This document shows positions 1-7,483 of a stretch of DNA of 64,000 nt, piece by piece. Numbering within the stretch: the first letter of the stretch is position 1; every line of letters starts with the position of its first letter. The stretch is taken from positions 315,001 to 379,000 of the forward strand of contig CP119312.1 of assembly GCA_029202405.1 (NCBI GenBank), given 5' to 3'. A program made the translations under genes and the position numbers. Under the pieces are notes generated by a model. That model was not told the DNA's origin, ran no database searches, and was given only the letters and a program-made list of their open reading frames with translations. Source of the stretch: Candidatus Devosia phytovorans (GTDB lineage Bacteria > Pseudomonadota > Alphaproteobacteria > Rhizobiales > Devosiaceae).

Positions 1-1223
1 AATTGCGCGTTGGCGGTCGCGTGCTGATCGAGACCGTCAATGAGGAGCAACTGGCTGCGGAGATAATTGGTTTCAAGAACGGGCACGCTTTGTGTCTGCC
101 CTTCGGCCAATTGAGCGGCGTGCGCATGGGCTGCAAGGCGGTGTTCCAGCGCAGCGATGGGGCGGTCTACCCATCGGAAGGCTGGCTGGGACGGGTGATC
201 ACCGCCAATGGCGAGCCGATGGATGGCAAGGGGCCGCTGCCGCTGGGGGCAAAAGGCTTTCCGCTGCGGCAGGATCCGCTGCTGGCGCATGACCGCGTGC
301 GCGTGGGCGATCCGCTCAATCTGGGCGTACGGTGCCTCAATACATTCACCACGCTCTGCGAAGGGCAGCGCATGGGGATCTTTGCCGGCTCGGGTGTCGG
401 CAAGTCGGTGCTGATGTCGATGCTGGCGCGCAATACCGATGTCGACGTCTCGGTGATCGGACTGATCGGCGAGCGCGGCCGCGAGGTGCATGAATTCATC
501 CAGGAATATCTGGGCGAGGAGGGCCTGAAGCGCGCCGTGGTGGTGGTGGCGACGTCGGACGAGGCGGCGCTGATGCGGCGGCAGGCGGCCTATATCTCGC
601 TGTCGATCGCCGAATTCTTTCGCGACCAGGGGTTGCGGGTACTGTGCATGATGGACAGCCTGACGCGCTTTGCCATGGCGCAGCGCGAGATTGGCCTCGC
701 CATTGGCGAGCCGCCGACGGCCAAGGGCTATCCGCCGACGGTTTTCACCGAATTGCCGCGCCTGTTGGAAAGAGCAGGTCCGGGCACACCCACAACAGGT
801 TCCATTACCGGACTATTTACCGTTTTGGTGGAAGGTGATGATCACAACGAGCCCATTGCGGATGCCGTGCGCGGTATTCTTGATGGGCACATCGTGATGG
901 AGCGCGGTATTGCCGAGCGGGGACGCTACCCTGCCGTCAACGTGCTCCGGTCCATCTCGCGCACCATGCCAGGGTGTGTTCCGGTCGACTTCCGCCCGGT
1001 CCTGCAAAAGGCGCGTGAGCTCATGTCCATCTATTCGGACATGGAGGAACTGATCCGGCTGGGGGCTTACCGGAAAGGGTCAGATCCGAAAGTGGACCGT
1101 GCGATCGCCATCAACCCGGCATTCGAGGCTTTTTTGGGCCAGAGCCGGGAAGAGACGACATCGATTGGCGAGGGCTATGACATGCTCAGGTCAATCATGG
1201 AGCAGGCGGGTGCGGCAGACTGA
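1..1223 (+). CDS. fliI: Flagellum-specific ATPase FliI (5' end cut by window)
   Basis: FliI is the ATPase of the flagellar type III export apparatus; it works at the cytoplasmic face with FliH and FliJ. The reading frame is open to the left edge. About 406 residues are visible against roughly 440-460 in the family, so about 40 N-terminal residues lie outside; the TTG at position 3 is not taken as the true start. In visible numbering, a Walker A loop GSGVGKS lies at residues 129-135, followed by GERGREV at 156-162 and a Walker B region with MMDSLTRFAMAQRE. These are typical of F1-beta-like export ATPases. The pairing with fliJ 52 bases downstream supports the call. Other FliI partners (fliH, fliG, fliF, flhA) are in a separate minus-strand block from 10975. 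Confidence 0.96.
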   Translation, partial: LRVGGRVLIETVNEEQLAAEIIGFKNGHALCLPFGQLSGVRMGCKAVFQRSDGAVYPSEGWLGRVITANGEPMDGKGPLPLGAKGFPLRQDPLLAHDRVRVGDPLNLGVRCLNTFTTLCEGQRMGIFAGSGVGKSVLMSMLARNTDVDVSVIGLIGERGREVHEFIQEYLGEEGLKRAVVVVATSDEAALMRRQAAYISLSIAEFFRDQGLRVLCMMDSLTRFAMAQREIGLAIGEPPTAKGYPPTVFTELPRLLERAGPGTPTTGSITGLFTVLVEGDDHNEPIADAVRGILDGHIVMERGIAERGRYPAVNVLRSISRTMPGCVPVDFRPVLQKARELMSIYSDMEELIRLGAYRKGSDPKVDRAIAINPAFEAFLGQSREETTSIGEGYDMLRSIMEQAGAAD

Positions 1224-1275
1224 TTGGGGGGCGAGTCATGTCCCGGACTGACTTGATGTGTAAGGAGTACAGGTC

Positions 1276-1689
1276 GTGAAATCGCGCAGCGAGAGCCTCA
1301 TTCGGCTCAAAAAGTTCCAGGTGGACGAAAAGCGCCGTCAGGTGGCCCAGATCGAAATGATGATCGCCGATTTCGAGCGCATGGCGTCCGAACTCGACCA
1401 GCAGATCGAGATCGAGCAGACCAAGACCGGCATTTCCGACGTGGCCCACTTTGCCTATTCGACCTTTGCCAAGGCAGCGCTGAGCCGCCGCGACAACCTG
1501 CTCAATTCAGCCAATGACATGAAGAGCAAACTCGAAGGCGCCCAGGATGCGCTGGCGGAAGCGCTCGAAGACCTCAAGAAGGTCGAGTTGCTGGACCAGC
1601 GCGAGCACCAGCGCGATGCGGCAGAACAGCTCAAGGTCGAGCAGGAACAATATGACGAGATCGGCCGCCTGCGCTTTTCGCGGCAGTAG
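1276..1689 (+). CDS. fliJ: Flagellar export chaperone/stalk protein FliJ
   Basis: FliJ is the small coiled-coil stalk of the flagellar export ATPase and an escort for export chaperones. The 137-residue product is almost entirely charged heptad-like helix (rich in E, K, R, Q, A and L), with no membrane segment, which fits the family size and shape. Translation starts at GTG 1276, preceded by an AAGGAG ribosome site at 1262-1267. The gene lies directly downstream of fliI on the same strand, the usual fliI-fliJ order, and is followed by a terminator hairpin. Sequence conservation in this family is low, so the call rests on length, coiled-coil composition and position. Confidence 0.85.
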   Translation: MKSRSESLIRLKKFQVDEKRRQVAQIEMMIADFERMASELDQQIEIEQTKTGISDVAHFAYSTFAKAALSRRDNLLNSANDMKSKLEGAQDALAEALEDLKKVELLDQREHQRDAAEQLKVEQEQYDEIGRLRFSRQ

Positions 1690-1710
1690 GATCGGATCGG
1701 CACGAATTTG

Positions 1711-1735
1711 AAAGGCCCGCGCGAGCGGGCCTTTT
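1711..1735 (+). terminator. Rho-independent terminator after fliIJ
   Basis: A GC-rich hairpin (AAAGGCCCGC, short loop, GCGGGCC-type arm) is followed by a run of T beginning 21 bases after the fliJ stop codon. It ends the fliI-fliJ transcript and separates it from the oppositely oriented peptidase cassette. Confidence 0.8.
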
Positions 1736-1781
1736 TCGCATTGGCGACGATTGCGTGTCCAAACAATAGAGGATCAGGCCG

Positions 1782-2072
1782 TCACACCACTATTTGGATT
1801 TCGGTCGTGATCGTGTCATCATCATCCCAAGGTCGGCGACAATGGAGCACTATCTTGCCGCCGAACGTGTCCCGCCACTGCACGCGGAAGCGCGCCGTGC
1901 CGCCACCACCAATGGATGTGGAGGCCTCCGTTCCGGCTGGTTCCACGCTGCCGGCGCCCGAGATGACTTCGGCGGTCCACATATAGCCACCAACGCCCTG
2001 GCCGTTGGCAGCTATTTCTCCCGTGCCGTCGGCCGACAGCCGAAGCGGCGACAGCGTTAACACCCTTGGCAC
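1782..2072 (-). CDS. Chagasin-like (I42 family) cysteine peptidase inhibitor
   Basis: This 96-residue protein looks like the chagasin/ICP family, which are tight-binding inhibitors of papain-type (C1) peptidases. Three inhibitor loops can be matched. A Gly-rich loop ending in GGYMW stands where the family has NPTTGY-W. A GGGGT loop precedes an FRV strand. CRRPW matches the conserved RPW loop. The first loop is divergent, so fold and target remain inferred. No signal peptide is visible, so it should stay in the cytoplasm unless exported another way. The start is GTG 2072, with a GAGG ribosome site upstream. It lies 10 bases downstream of a C1 peptidase on the same strand, the obvious target. 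Base composition is lower in GC than the flagellar neighbours. Confidence 0.72.
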   Translation of the reverse strand: MPRVLTLSPLRLSADGTGEIAANGQGVGGYMWTAEVISGAGSVEPAGTEASTSIGGGGTARFRVQWRDTFGGKIVLHCRRPWDDDDTITTEIQIVV

Positions 2073-2082
2073 TTCAGCCTCG

Positions 2083-2952
2083 TCAGTTGATCGTCACCCC
2101 ATTCTGCAGACTTACGCTGGTAGGATAGGTAAACGGAAACTGGGTGTCTATACCGCATTCGCCATAGCGGATGCGGAAAAACCCGCTTTCGCCCCAGCGT
2201 GGGTTCCAACTGTTCTTGGCAATCCAGCAACCCTGAGTGTCGCTGTATCCGATGATGCAAACTGCATGATAGCCGACGAGACCGCCTTCAATATGGCGGT
2301 AAATGCCGCTTGTGTAGGCCGTAAAATCGCCGAACACTGCCATGGCGGCGACCACCGGCCCTTTGCCAACCGCGACCTTTCTGGCCGTGCTGGTGCCGGC
2401 AACATTGTGGCCATCAATCCTTGCTGCCACAGGTATGGCCTTGCACGGCTCGTCGCGAGGAATGTAGGGCCAGTTGCTTTCAAGCCCAACACCGTTCGAC
2501 CGCAAGTGCTGGAAGGCTAGTTCGGGTTGCCAACCCGTGTCGCAGGAATTTGGCGCTCCGCAGTGGAAGAGATTGGCTTCCGACAGGTCAAAGTTTGCGC
2601 CTGGCTTGTTGTGGGCAATGAGCAGGCGGGACTCCAAGCTGGCCAATGTGGCGAAGGCAACGCAGCTGCCGCAACTCTTTTGATCCCGGACCGGCGTTAC
2701 CCAGTTTTTGTTGTTCTGCTTTCGCCAGTCCACTTCGGGCGGCGGCGGGGCAGCGGCTGCGAAAGATATCTGATCCTCGCTGCGTGCGGACTGAAGCGTT
2801 CCGAACGCAATTTCCGGTGTCAGGGCGAGACCAAGCGATTTAGACGCTGATTTGGTCCCGTAATATTTGCTTAGCGGCGTCTCACCCGCGACCCAGTCAG
2901 CCCCGGCCGCCCTGATCTTTTGGTTTAGCTTGTCAAAGTTGGGATTTGGCAT
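2083..2952 (-). CDS. Papain-family (C1A) cysteine peptidase without signal peptide
   Basis: A 289-residue papain-like endopeptidase. All active-site residues are visible: the oxyanion Gln91 and nucleophile Cys97 in DQKSCGSC, His229 in GYHAVCIIGY, and Asn247 in KNSWNPRWGESGFF. The mature-like domain starts near residue 74 (EVDWRKQ). The first 70 or so residues lack a recognisable ERFNIN prodomain and there is no secretion signal, which is unusual for C1 peptidases. ATG 2952 has a strong GAGGAG ribosome site. The upstream gene is a small hydrophobic protein and the downstream gene a chagasin-like inhibitor, all on the minus strand, so the three probably form one operon. Two 60-base lines counted by hand inside the gene (from 2101 and 2221) have 28 and 31 G+C, against 43 in a fliI line (from 541). 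This suggests acquisition by transfer. Confidence 0.92.
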   Translation of the reverse strand: MPNPNFDKLNQKIRAAGADWVAGETPLSKYYGTKSASKSLGLALTPEIAFGTLQSARSEDQISFAAAAPPPPEVDWRKQNNKNWVTPVRDQKSCGSCVAFATLASLESRLLIAHNKPGANFDLSEANLFHCGAPNSCDTGWQPELAFQHLRSNGVGLESNWPYIPRDEPCKAIPVAARIDGHNVAGTSTARKVAVGKGPVVAAMAVFGDFTAYTSGIYRHIEGGLVGYHAVCIIGYSDTQGCWIAKNSWNPRWGESGFFRIRYGECGIDTQFPFTYPTSVSLQNGVTIN

Positions 2953-2995
2953 GACGATCTCCTCTCATCCTCGCCTGAACTGCCAACGCCAGCTG

Positions 2996-3253
2996 TCACG
3001 CGCCACAGGTATCGGCGTGGATCTGGTCACCGACCTTGATCAGCCCCGCCAGGACTGCGCCCGCGCCCGCGCCAACGCCCGGGATTAGAAATGCGATGCT
3101 GGACAGCAGTTGCAGAATTGGTTTTGCCGTGGGCCAGAGGCTGCAGAAGTCACTTGCGTCAAAGGCGGCGGACCGGCTCTGAACCGCCGCGCTCTGCACC
3201 GACTGAAGTTCCGAGTTGATCAACGCAACAGCAGACTGCGAACTTATCGTCAT
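2996..3253 (-). CDS. Small hydrophobic glycine-rich protein of the peptidase cassette
   Basis: This 85-residue product has no recognised family. The N-terminal 35 residues are polar (Ser, Gln, Ala). Residues 45-75 are a hydrophobic, Gly/Ala-rich stretch (around IAFLIPGVGAGAGAV) long enough to cross or insert into a membrane. There are two cysteines, at 37 and 83. An excellent AAGGAGG ribosome site precedes ATG 3253. It is the first gene of the minus-strand cassette, 43 bases ahead of the C1 peptidase. It might be a peptidase substrate, a membrane anchor or a bacteriocin-like peptide, but none of these is shown by the sequence. Confidence 0.6.
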   Translation of the reverse strand: MTISSQSAVALINSELQSVQSAAVQSRSAAFDASDFCSLWPTAKPILQLLSSIAFLIPGVGAGAGAVLAGLIKVGDQIHADTCGA

Positions 3254-3401
3254 TCGTTCCTCCTTATGGCTTGATCCGGAAGTGGTATTGGACGGTGCGG
3301 GTATCTGGTAGTTAGGGATGTTCCCATCCGGAATCGTTGCGGTGCTGTTTCGCGACAGCTAGCCGCTGCAACCGGCCCCGCCCTTGCTGCGTTTGAGGGT
3401 T

Positions 3402-3815
3402 ATGGGCACGATACAGAATCTCGATATTTCACCGCTGGCACTGGTTGTGGATGATGATCCGGTCATTCGCATGATCATGAGTGAAATGCTCGATGACCTT
3501 GGGTTCGAGGTTGCCGAGGCGGATAGCGTTGCCGCGGCTTTGGCTTATCTCGAAGGCAATGGCGAGCGAGTCAGCTTTTTGCTGACCGATGTGCAGATGC
3601 CGGGTTCGCGCAATGGGATGACGCTGGCCAATCATGTGACCTTCGTCTGGCCGCATATCCGCATTCTCGTCACGTCCGGCGTGAGCCGGCCGTTGCCGGG
3701 GCAATTGCCGGGCCGGGCACAGTTCATGTCCAAGCCGGTGACCTCGGCAGCGCTCGATGCCTATGTGTCCCGTTTCAGCGCCGACATGCTGCCCAGCCGA
3801 GCTCCCCTGACCTAG
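3402..3815 (+). CDS. Single-domain response regulator (CheY-like receiver)
   Basis: A stand-alone receiver domain of about 137 residues with no output domain. It has the acidic pocket (VVDDDP), the phosphoacceptor Asp in LLTDVQMPG, a conserved switch Ser/Thr region (LVTSG) and the Lys of MSKPV. It therefore should accept phosphate from a histidine kinase that is not in the window. ATG 3402 is preferred because a GAGGGT ribosome site lies just upstream; an in-frame TTG at 3384 is less likely. Its 3' end overlaps the convergent WYL regulator gene by four bases. Its role cannot be read from context. Confidence 0.88.
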   Translation: MGTIQNLDISPLALVVDDDPVIRMIMSEMLDDLGFEVAEADSVAAALAYLEGNGERVSFLLTDVQMPGSRNGMTLANHVTFVWPHIRILVTSGVSRPLPGQLPGRAQFMSKPVTSAALDAYVSRFSADMLPSRAPLT

Positions 3816-4504
3816 CGCGGGCGCTTGCCGAGCTCTGCGAGATAATCGCGCAAGAGGCTGGCGCGGCGTGGGCGGAAGCTGGCGCCGGTGGGTAGTGCAT
3901 AGATAATGCGTTCGCAGCGAAACATGCGGAAAGCTTCACGCAGGCAACACCAGGCCAGAACGGTCAGGGTGTGGTCGGTATAGACCATGGCGAGCGGCAG
4001 GATGGTGCGTTCGGTCTCTGCCCCATGTTGGTCGGCATAGGTCAGGCGCAGCGCCTGCTCGTTCCAGCAGGCTTGCCGGATCAGATCGATGTAGGGCGAT
4101 TGGGGTCGCGGATCGGGACGATAGACCTGGGAAATGGCATGAAAAAGTTGCTGCTCGCGACCATCGGGCAGGGTGGCCGCGATTTTGGCGAGGACGGCGG
4201 TGGCGGCCCCGGCCAGCGCTGAATCGCCCATGCTGCGGACCTGAGCCAGGCCCAGGGCAAGCGCTTCGATTTCGGTGCGGTCGAAGGTTTGCGGGGGCAA
4301 GGCATAGTCTTCGATCAGCCGATAGCCATAGCCGCGCTCGCCCTCGATACGGGCGCCGGCGGCGCGCAGGCTGTCGATATCGCGATAAAGCGAGCGCAAA
4401 GAAACATCCATCTCTTCGGCCAGCCGCGCGGCGGTGATCGGCGCGGGCATGACGCGCATGGCTTGCAGCAGGCGGAACAGACGATCGGGACGGGCCATAT
4501 TCAA
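3812..4504 (-). CDS. YafY-type HTH/WYL-domain transcriptional regulator
   Basis: A 230-residue DNA-binding regulator. The N-terminal 60 residues form a DeoR/HTH_11-like winged helix (TAARLAEEMDVSLRSLYRDIDSL). The C-terminal part is a WYL-type ligand-sensing domain, with the conserved region around ALRLTYADQHG and the later LAWCCLREAFRMFRCERI. Such proteins usually repress or activate an adjacent divergent gene. Here the divergent neighbour is a PhnB/VOC protein 67 bases away, so the two probably share a promoter region at 4505-4571. The effector is unknown. Confidence 0.9.
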   Translation of the reverse strand: MNMARPDRLFRLLQAMRVMPAPITAARLAEEMDVSLRSLYRDIDSLRAAGARIEGERGYGYRLIEDYALPPQTFDRTEIEALALGLAQVRSMGDSALAGAATAVLAKIAATLPDGREQQLFHAISQVYRPDPRPQSPYIDLIRQACWNEQALRLTYADQHGAETERTILPLAMVYTDHTLTVLAWCCLREAFRMFRCERIIYALPTGASFRPRRASLLRDYLAELGKRPR

Positions 4505-4571
4505 CTGCCGAAAACTGTCAGTTGGCTCCGATTATACCTAGACCATCAAACAGGCAAGACGGAGTTCGGCC

Positions 4572-4994
4572 ATGACGATCAAAACCACGACCCACCTCAA
4601 TTTTCGCGGCGAGGCCCAGGCCGCGCTGGAATTCTATCAGAGCGTTTTTGGTGGGCAGATTGCGCTGGTGACCTATGCGCAATTGGGAGCGGTGGAACAG
4701 CCGGGGCAGGAGCAGCAGATCATCTGGGGTCAGGTGGAATCACCGGAGGGCTTTCACATCATGGCCTATGATGTGCGGCCGTCGCAGGACTATGCGGCGG
4801 GCGTGAACCCGGTGTTCGTCTCGGTGCGGGGCGAGACGGCTGACGAGATCCAGGGCTATTGGGACAGGCTGGCTGATGGCGCCGCCGTGATCCAGCCGAT
4901 CGGACCGTCCGGCTGGTCACCGCTTTATGGCATGCTCAAGGACAGGTTCGGCGTGACCTGGGTGATCGATGTTGCCGTGGCCCATGGAGGGTGA
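4572..4994 (+). CDS. PhnB-like VOC (glyoxalase-fold) protein
   Basis: A 140-residue member of the VOC superfamily, PhnB/3-demethylubiquinone-methyltransferase-like group. The repeated beta-alpha-beta pattern is visible: THLNFRGEAQAALEFYQSVFGGQI at the start, WSPLYGMLKDRFGVTWVIDV at the end. These proteins are small, cytoplasmic and mostly of unknown substrate. ATG 4572 follows a GGAG ribosome site. It is transcribed divergently from the WYL regulator, which probably controls it. Confidence 0.85.
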   Translation: MTIKTTTHLNFRGEAQAALEFYQSVFGGQIALVTYAQLGAVEQPGQEQQIIWGQVESPEGFHIMAYDVRPSQDYAAGVNPVFVSVRGETADEIQGYWDRLADGAAVIQPIGPSGWSPLYGMLKDRFGVTWVIDVAVAHGG

Positions 4995-5002
4995 GGCATG
5001 TG

Positions 5003-5022
5003 CCTGACGCCTAGGCGTCAGG
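5003..5022. terminator. Perfect palindrome between convergent genes
   Basis: CCTGACGCCTAGGCGTCAGG is a perfect 20-bp palindrome placed between the ends of the VOC gene and the convergent PRC-barrel gene. A second CCCTGAC/GTCAGGG pair follows at 5026-5048. Neither is followed by a clear T run, so it is a likely but imperfect bidirectional terminator. Confidence 0.45.
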
Positions 5023-5042
5023 GCGCCCTGACGCTCGAGAGG

Positions 5043-5972
5043 TCAGGGCAGGATGACCATGCGCTGGGCGTCGCGATCGGCGTCATAGGTCATGGGATCG
5101 TATTCGGTCTGGGTTTCGAGCTGTTCGCGGTTGGCGTTGATGAAGAGATAGCGGTTGCCAAATGTGTCGGCCGAGAAGGCGAGGTTGTCGAAGCCAACGG
5201 CAACGGGCTTGGCGCCCAGGCCGAGGAAGCCGCCGACGTCGACGATGACGGCGTCGAAACTGCCATCGGGATTGGTGACGATATCGCCAATGGTGCCGAT
5301 CTGCTCGTCATTGATGCCATAGACGCCGATGCCGCGCAGGTCTTCGGCGGAAAGGCCCTGCTCGTCGAAATCGGTGAAGCCGGTGCGGTCGACCGGGGTA
5401 TTGATGGTCGTGCGCTCGGGCTGGTCGGTGGTCAGGGCCGGATCAACGGGCACGGCATTGGGATCGCCGTCGACGAGCTGTTCTTCTTCTTCCTCCGGCG
5501 TCAGGGCTGGCTGGCCGGTCGTCTCCTCGCTATCGCCCCAGATAAAGGCGGGGGCGTCGGTGAGCGTTTCGGCGGTGGTTTCGAGCACCCAGCGGCGCGA
5601 GCCGTCCTCGCGCTCTGCCCAGGTCAGCTGGGCAAAATCGACGGCGACGTCCTTTTCACCGACACCGAGAAAGCCGCCGACGCTCAGCACAACGGCGGAA
5701 ATGCCCTGCCCCGACGTCACGACCATATCGGTGATGATGCCGATTTCCTCGGCGTCATCGGCGGCAGAGGAAAAGACGGCCTCGCCCAAAAGCTTGGTTA
5801 CGAGCACATCCTGGCCGCTGGTCGAATAGCCTTGCGAGGTGACGGTGGGCGGGGTCAGGCCGGATTGTTCGAGCTGGGATGAGGTCGCAGGCAAGGGCGC
5901 GGCCGGCGCCTGGGCCAGGGTGGGGGATGCCAGCAGCAGAGCCAGGATGGAGGCAGTCGTGAAGGCGCGCAT
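5043..5972 (-). CDS. Exported protein with two PRC-barrel domains
   Basis: A 309-residue protein with a clear signal peptide (MRAFTTASILALLLASPTLAQA). Two PRC-barrel-like repeats follow. The first is near residues 50-150, with AEEIGIITDMVV and VGGFLGVGEKDVAVDF. The second is near 215-300, with EQIGTIGDIVTNPDG and VGGFLGLGAKPVAVGF. An acidic linker separates them. ATG 5972 is chosen over an upstream in-frame start because it begins the signal peptide and has a GGGAGAG ribosome site. PRC-barrel proteins of this exported type are common in Hyphomicrobiales but their function is not established. The gene upstream is a one-repeat paralogue. Confidence 0.85.
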   Translation of the reverse strand: MRAFTTASILALLLASPTLAQAPAAPLPATSSQLEQSGLTPPTVTSQGYSTSGQDVLVTKLLGEAVFSSAADDAEEIGIITDMVVTSGQGISAVVLSVGGFLGVGEKDVAVDFAQLTWAEREDGSRRWVLETTAETLTDAPAFIWGDSEETTGQPALTPEEEEEQLVDGDPNAVPVDPALTTDQPERTTINTPVDRTGFTDFDEQGLSAEDLRGIGVYGINDEQIGTIGDIVTNPDGSFDAVIVDVGGFLGLGAKPVAVGFDNLAFSADTFGNRYLFINANREQLETQTEYDPMTYDADRDAQRMVILP

Positions 5973-6002
5973 GGCACTCTCCCAAATCCGTATCATTGAC
6001 GC

Positions 6003-6030
6003 AAAAAGGGCCGGCCCGAGGGCCGGCCCT
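6003..6030 (-). terminator. Terminator after the one-domain PRC-barrel gene
   Basis: A 10-bp GC-rich stem (AGGGCCGGCC with its complement) around a four-base loop, followed on the minus strand by a run of five T. It lies just past the stop codon of the gene at 6055-6672. Confidence 0.8.
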
Positions 6031-6054
6031 TCGCATGAGATAATCCGCGAGGGA

Positions 6055-6672
6055 TTAGTTGGTTGCCGGAGCAGCCATCGGGTCAGCCGGGGCCATTGCG
6101 CCACCGGCAGCCGGATCGGCCGGAGCCATGCCATCGGCGGCACCGTCGACAGGCTCATCCTCGGCCCAGACAAAGTCCGGAGCAGCAGTCAGGGCTTCAG
6201 CCGTGGTGGGCAGGACCCAGCGTTCGGTGTTGTCAGCCGCAAGGGTGAATTCTAGAGCACCGAAATCAACCGCAACGGCCTTTTCGCCGATGCCGAGGAA
6301 GCCACCAACGCCGATAACGACGGCGGTAATGTCACCGGTTTCGGAGAAGACGATGTCGGAAACATTGCCGATTTCCTCGGCTTCTTCACCGGCAGCCGAA
6401 TAGACGGGCTGGCCGATCAGGCGCGAACCGAGGTTGTCCGTGTCAGCGGCGGTATAGCCGGCCGACATGTCCCAGGGCTCATCGACTTCAGTGGTCTGCA
6501 TGGCGCCGCTATCGACGTCCGTGCCGGTCACGGCATCGGTCGAGGCAGGAGCCATGGCGTCGGTTGCCGGAGCTTCCGTCGTGGCAGGAGCAGCCGGGGC
6601 TGCTTCCTGAGCCATGGCGCCAGTGGTGAGCAGGGCTGCAACGGCCGTGCTGGCCAGAAGGGTGCGGATCAT
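6055..6672 (-). CDS. Exported PRC-barrel protein (one domain, Ala/Pro-rich linkers)
   Basis: A 205-residue exported protein. A signal peptide (MIRTLLASTAVAALLTTGAMAQ) is followed by a low-complexity Ala/Pro/Thr segment to about residue 70. One PRC-barrel-like domain follows (AEEIGNVSDIVFSETG, VGGFLGIGEKAVAVDF, WVLPTTAEAL). The tail is Ala/Pro/Met-rich with APADP repeats. The core is closely similar to the first repeat of the neighbouring two-domain protein, so the pair probably arose by duplication. A hairpin-forming repeat (CGTTCA...TGAACG, 6687-6707) lies just upstream of the start and may be part of its 5' leader or operator. The role in the periplasm is unknown. Confidence 0.85.
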   Translation of the reverse strand: MIRTLLASTAVAALLTTGAMAQEAAPAAPATTEAPATDAMAPASTDAVTGTDVDSGAMQTTEVDEPWDMSAGYTAADTDNLGSRLIGQPVYSAAGEEAEEIGNVSDIVFSETGDITAVVIGVGGFLGIGEKAVAVDFGALEFTLAADNTERWVLPTTAEALTAAPDFVWAEDEPVDGAADGMAPADPAAGGAMAPADPMAAPATN

Positions 6673-6994
6673 TGTAGGCTCCGTTCGTTCATTGGTTTAG
6701 TGAACGGGCCGTGCGATGCAAAACTTGCCGGTCGCGCATCGTGCGGCCCATGATGCTTCACCAACGTGGCGATCCCACGAGGGTTCCGAACCGATTTGCC
6801 GCAGACATTGAAAAGGCCGGCTCTCGGGTGAACGAGGCCGGCCTTTGTCCGCCTCCCTGGCGGTTATGGTTCCGGGGATCCGCTGCGACTGGCGCGATGG
6901 GCGACGTGTGACGCGCATGATCCCTGACATCGCCTACAATAAAGCAAAGCGTATGGCTGGGCACTCCAAGCCGGCGAACAGGCTTAAGCGCTTG
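6673..6994. other. 322-base intergenic region
   Basis: This gap holds the upstream region of the PRC-barrel gene and the trailer of the GNAT gene. It contains the inverted repeat at 6687-6707 and a strong hairpin at 6811-6845. No coding potential or RNA gene was recognised in the rest. Confidence 0.6.
6811..6845 (-). terminator. Terminator downstream of the GNAT gene
   Basis: A long GC stem (AAAGGCCGGC with a paired CTCG/CGAG extension) ends on the minus strand in CCGGCCTTTTC. It is about 150 bases past the GNAT stop codon, the only minus-strand gene it can serve. Confidence 0.65.
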
Positions 6995-7450
6995 CTAATT
7001 GGTTAATGTCGCCGTCTCAATTTCGTAGGTGCGCATGGCGCGATGCGGCATGCCGCCGTCCTGGAATTCGGGACCGAAGGCCACGAAGCCGAGCTTTTCA
7101 TACATGCCGAGCTTGTCGGACTGGGCCGTGAGATAGAAGCGGTCGCGGCCCGAGGCCCTGGCATGCTCCATGGCAGCCAGGATCATTGCCTTGGCGATGC
7201 CGTGACCGCGGAAGCTCAAACGCACGGCGACGCGGCCGATCTTGATATGCTCGGGCTTGTCGAGGACGCGGAGCGTGCCGACCACTTCGCCCTGGGCGAC
7301 GGCGACGAAATGGGTCGCGGTCAGGTCGTCGGCGTCATTTTCTTCTTCCTCGGGCACCTTCTGCTCCCAGACGAAGACTTCGCGGCGCAGCGCGAAGGCG
7401 GCGTTACAGAGCGTGGAAAAGGGCGGGACGATGAGAATGGTGGTTTGCAT
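6995..7450 (-). CDS. GNAT-family N-acetyltransferase (ElaA-like)
   Basis: A 151-residue acetyl-CoA-dependent acyltransferase. The N-terminal stretch RREVFVWEQKVPEEEENDADD, followed by a His (THFVAV), is typical of the ElaA-like group. The acetyl-CoA loop is seen as RVAVRLSFRGHGIAKAMI, and LGMYEKLGFVAFGPEFQDGGMPH forms the C-terminal strand and helix. It would act in the cytoplasm on a small amine or protein N-terminus; the substrate is not deducible. ATG 7450 starts the conserved fold with only a short lead. It stands alone on the minus strand, downstream of the zinc peptidase gene. Confidence 0.88.
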   Translation of the reverse strand: MQTTILIVPPFSTLCNAAFALRREVFVWEQKVPEEEENDADDLTATHFVAVAQGEVVGTLRVLDKPEHIKIGRVAVRLSFRGHGIAKAMILAAMEHARASGRDRFYLTAQSDKLGMYEKLGFVAFGPEFQDGGMPHRAMRTYEIETATLTN

Positions 7451-7483
7451 GACGCCAGCATATAGCCAGCGCCGCGCGCGCTG

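Noticed and set aside
3..5. TTG as the start of FliI
   Set aside because: The family needs about 40 more N-terminal residues, and the frame is open to the window edge.
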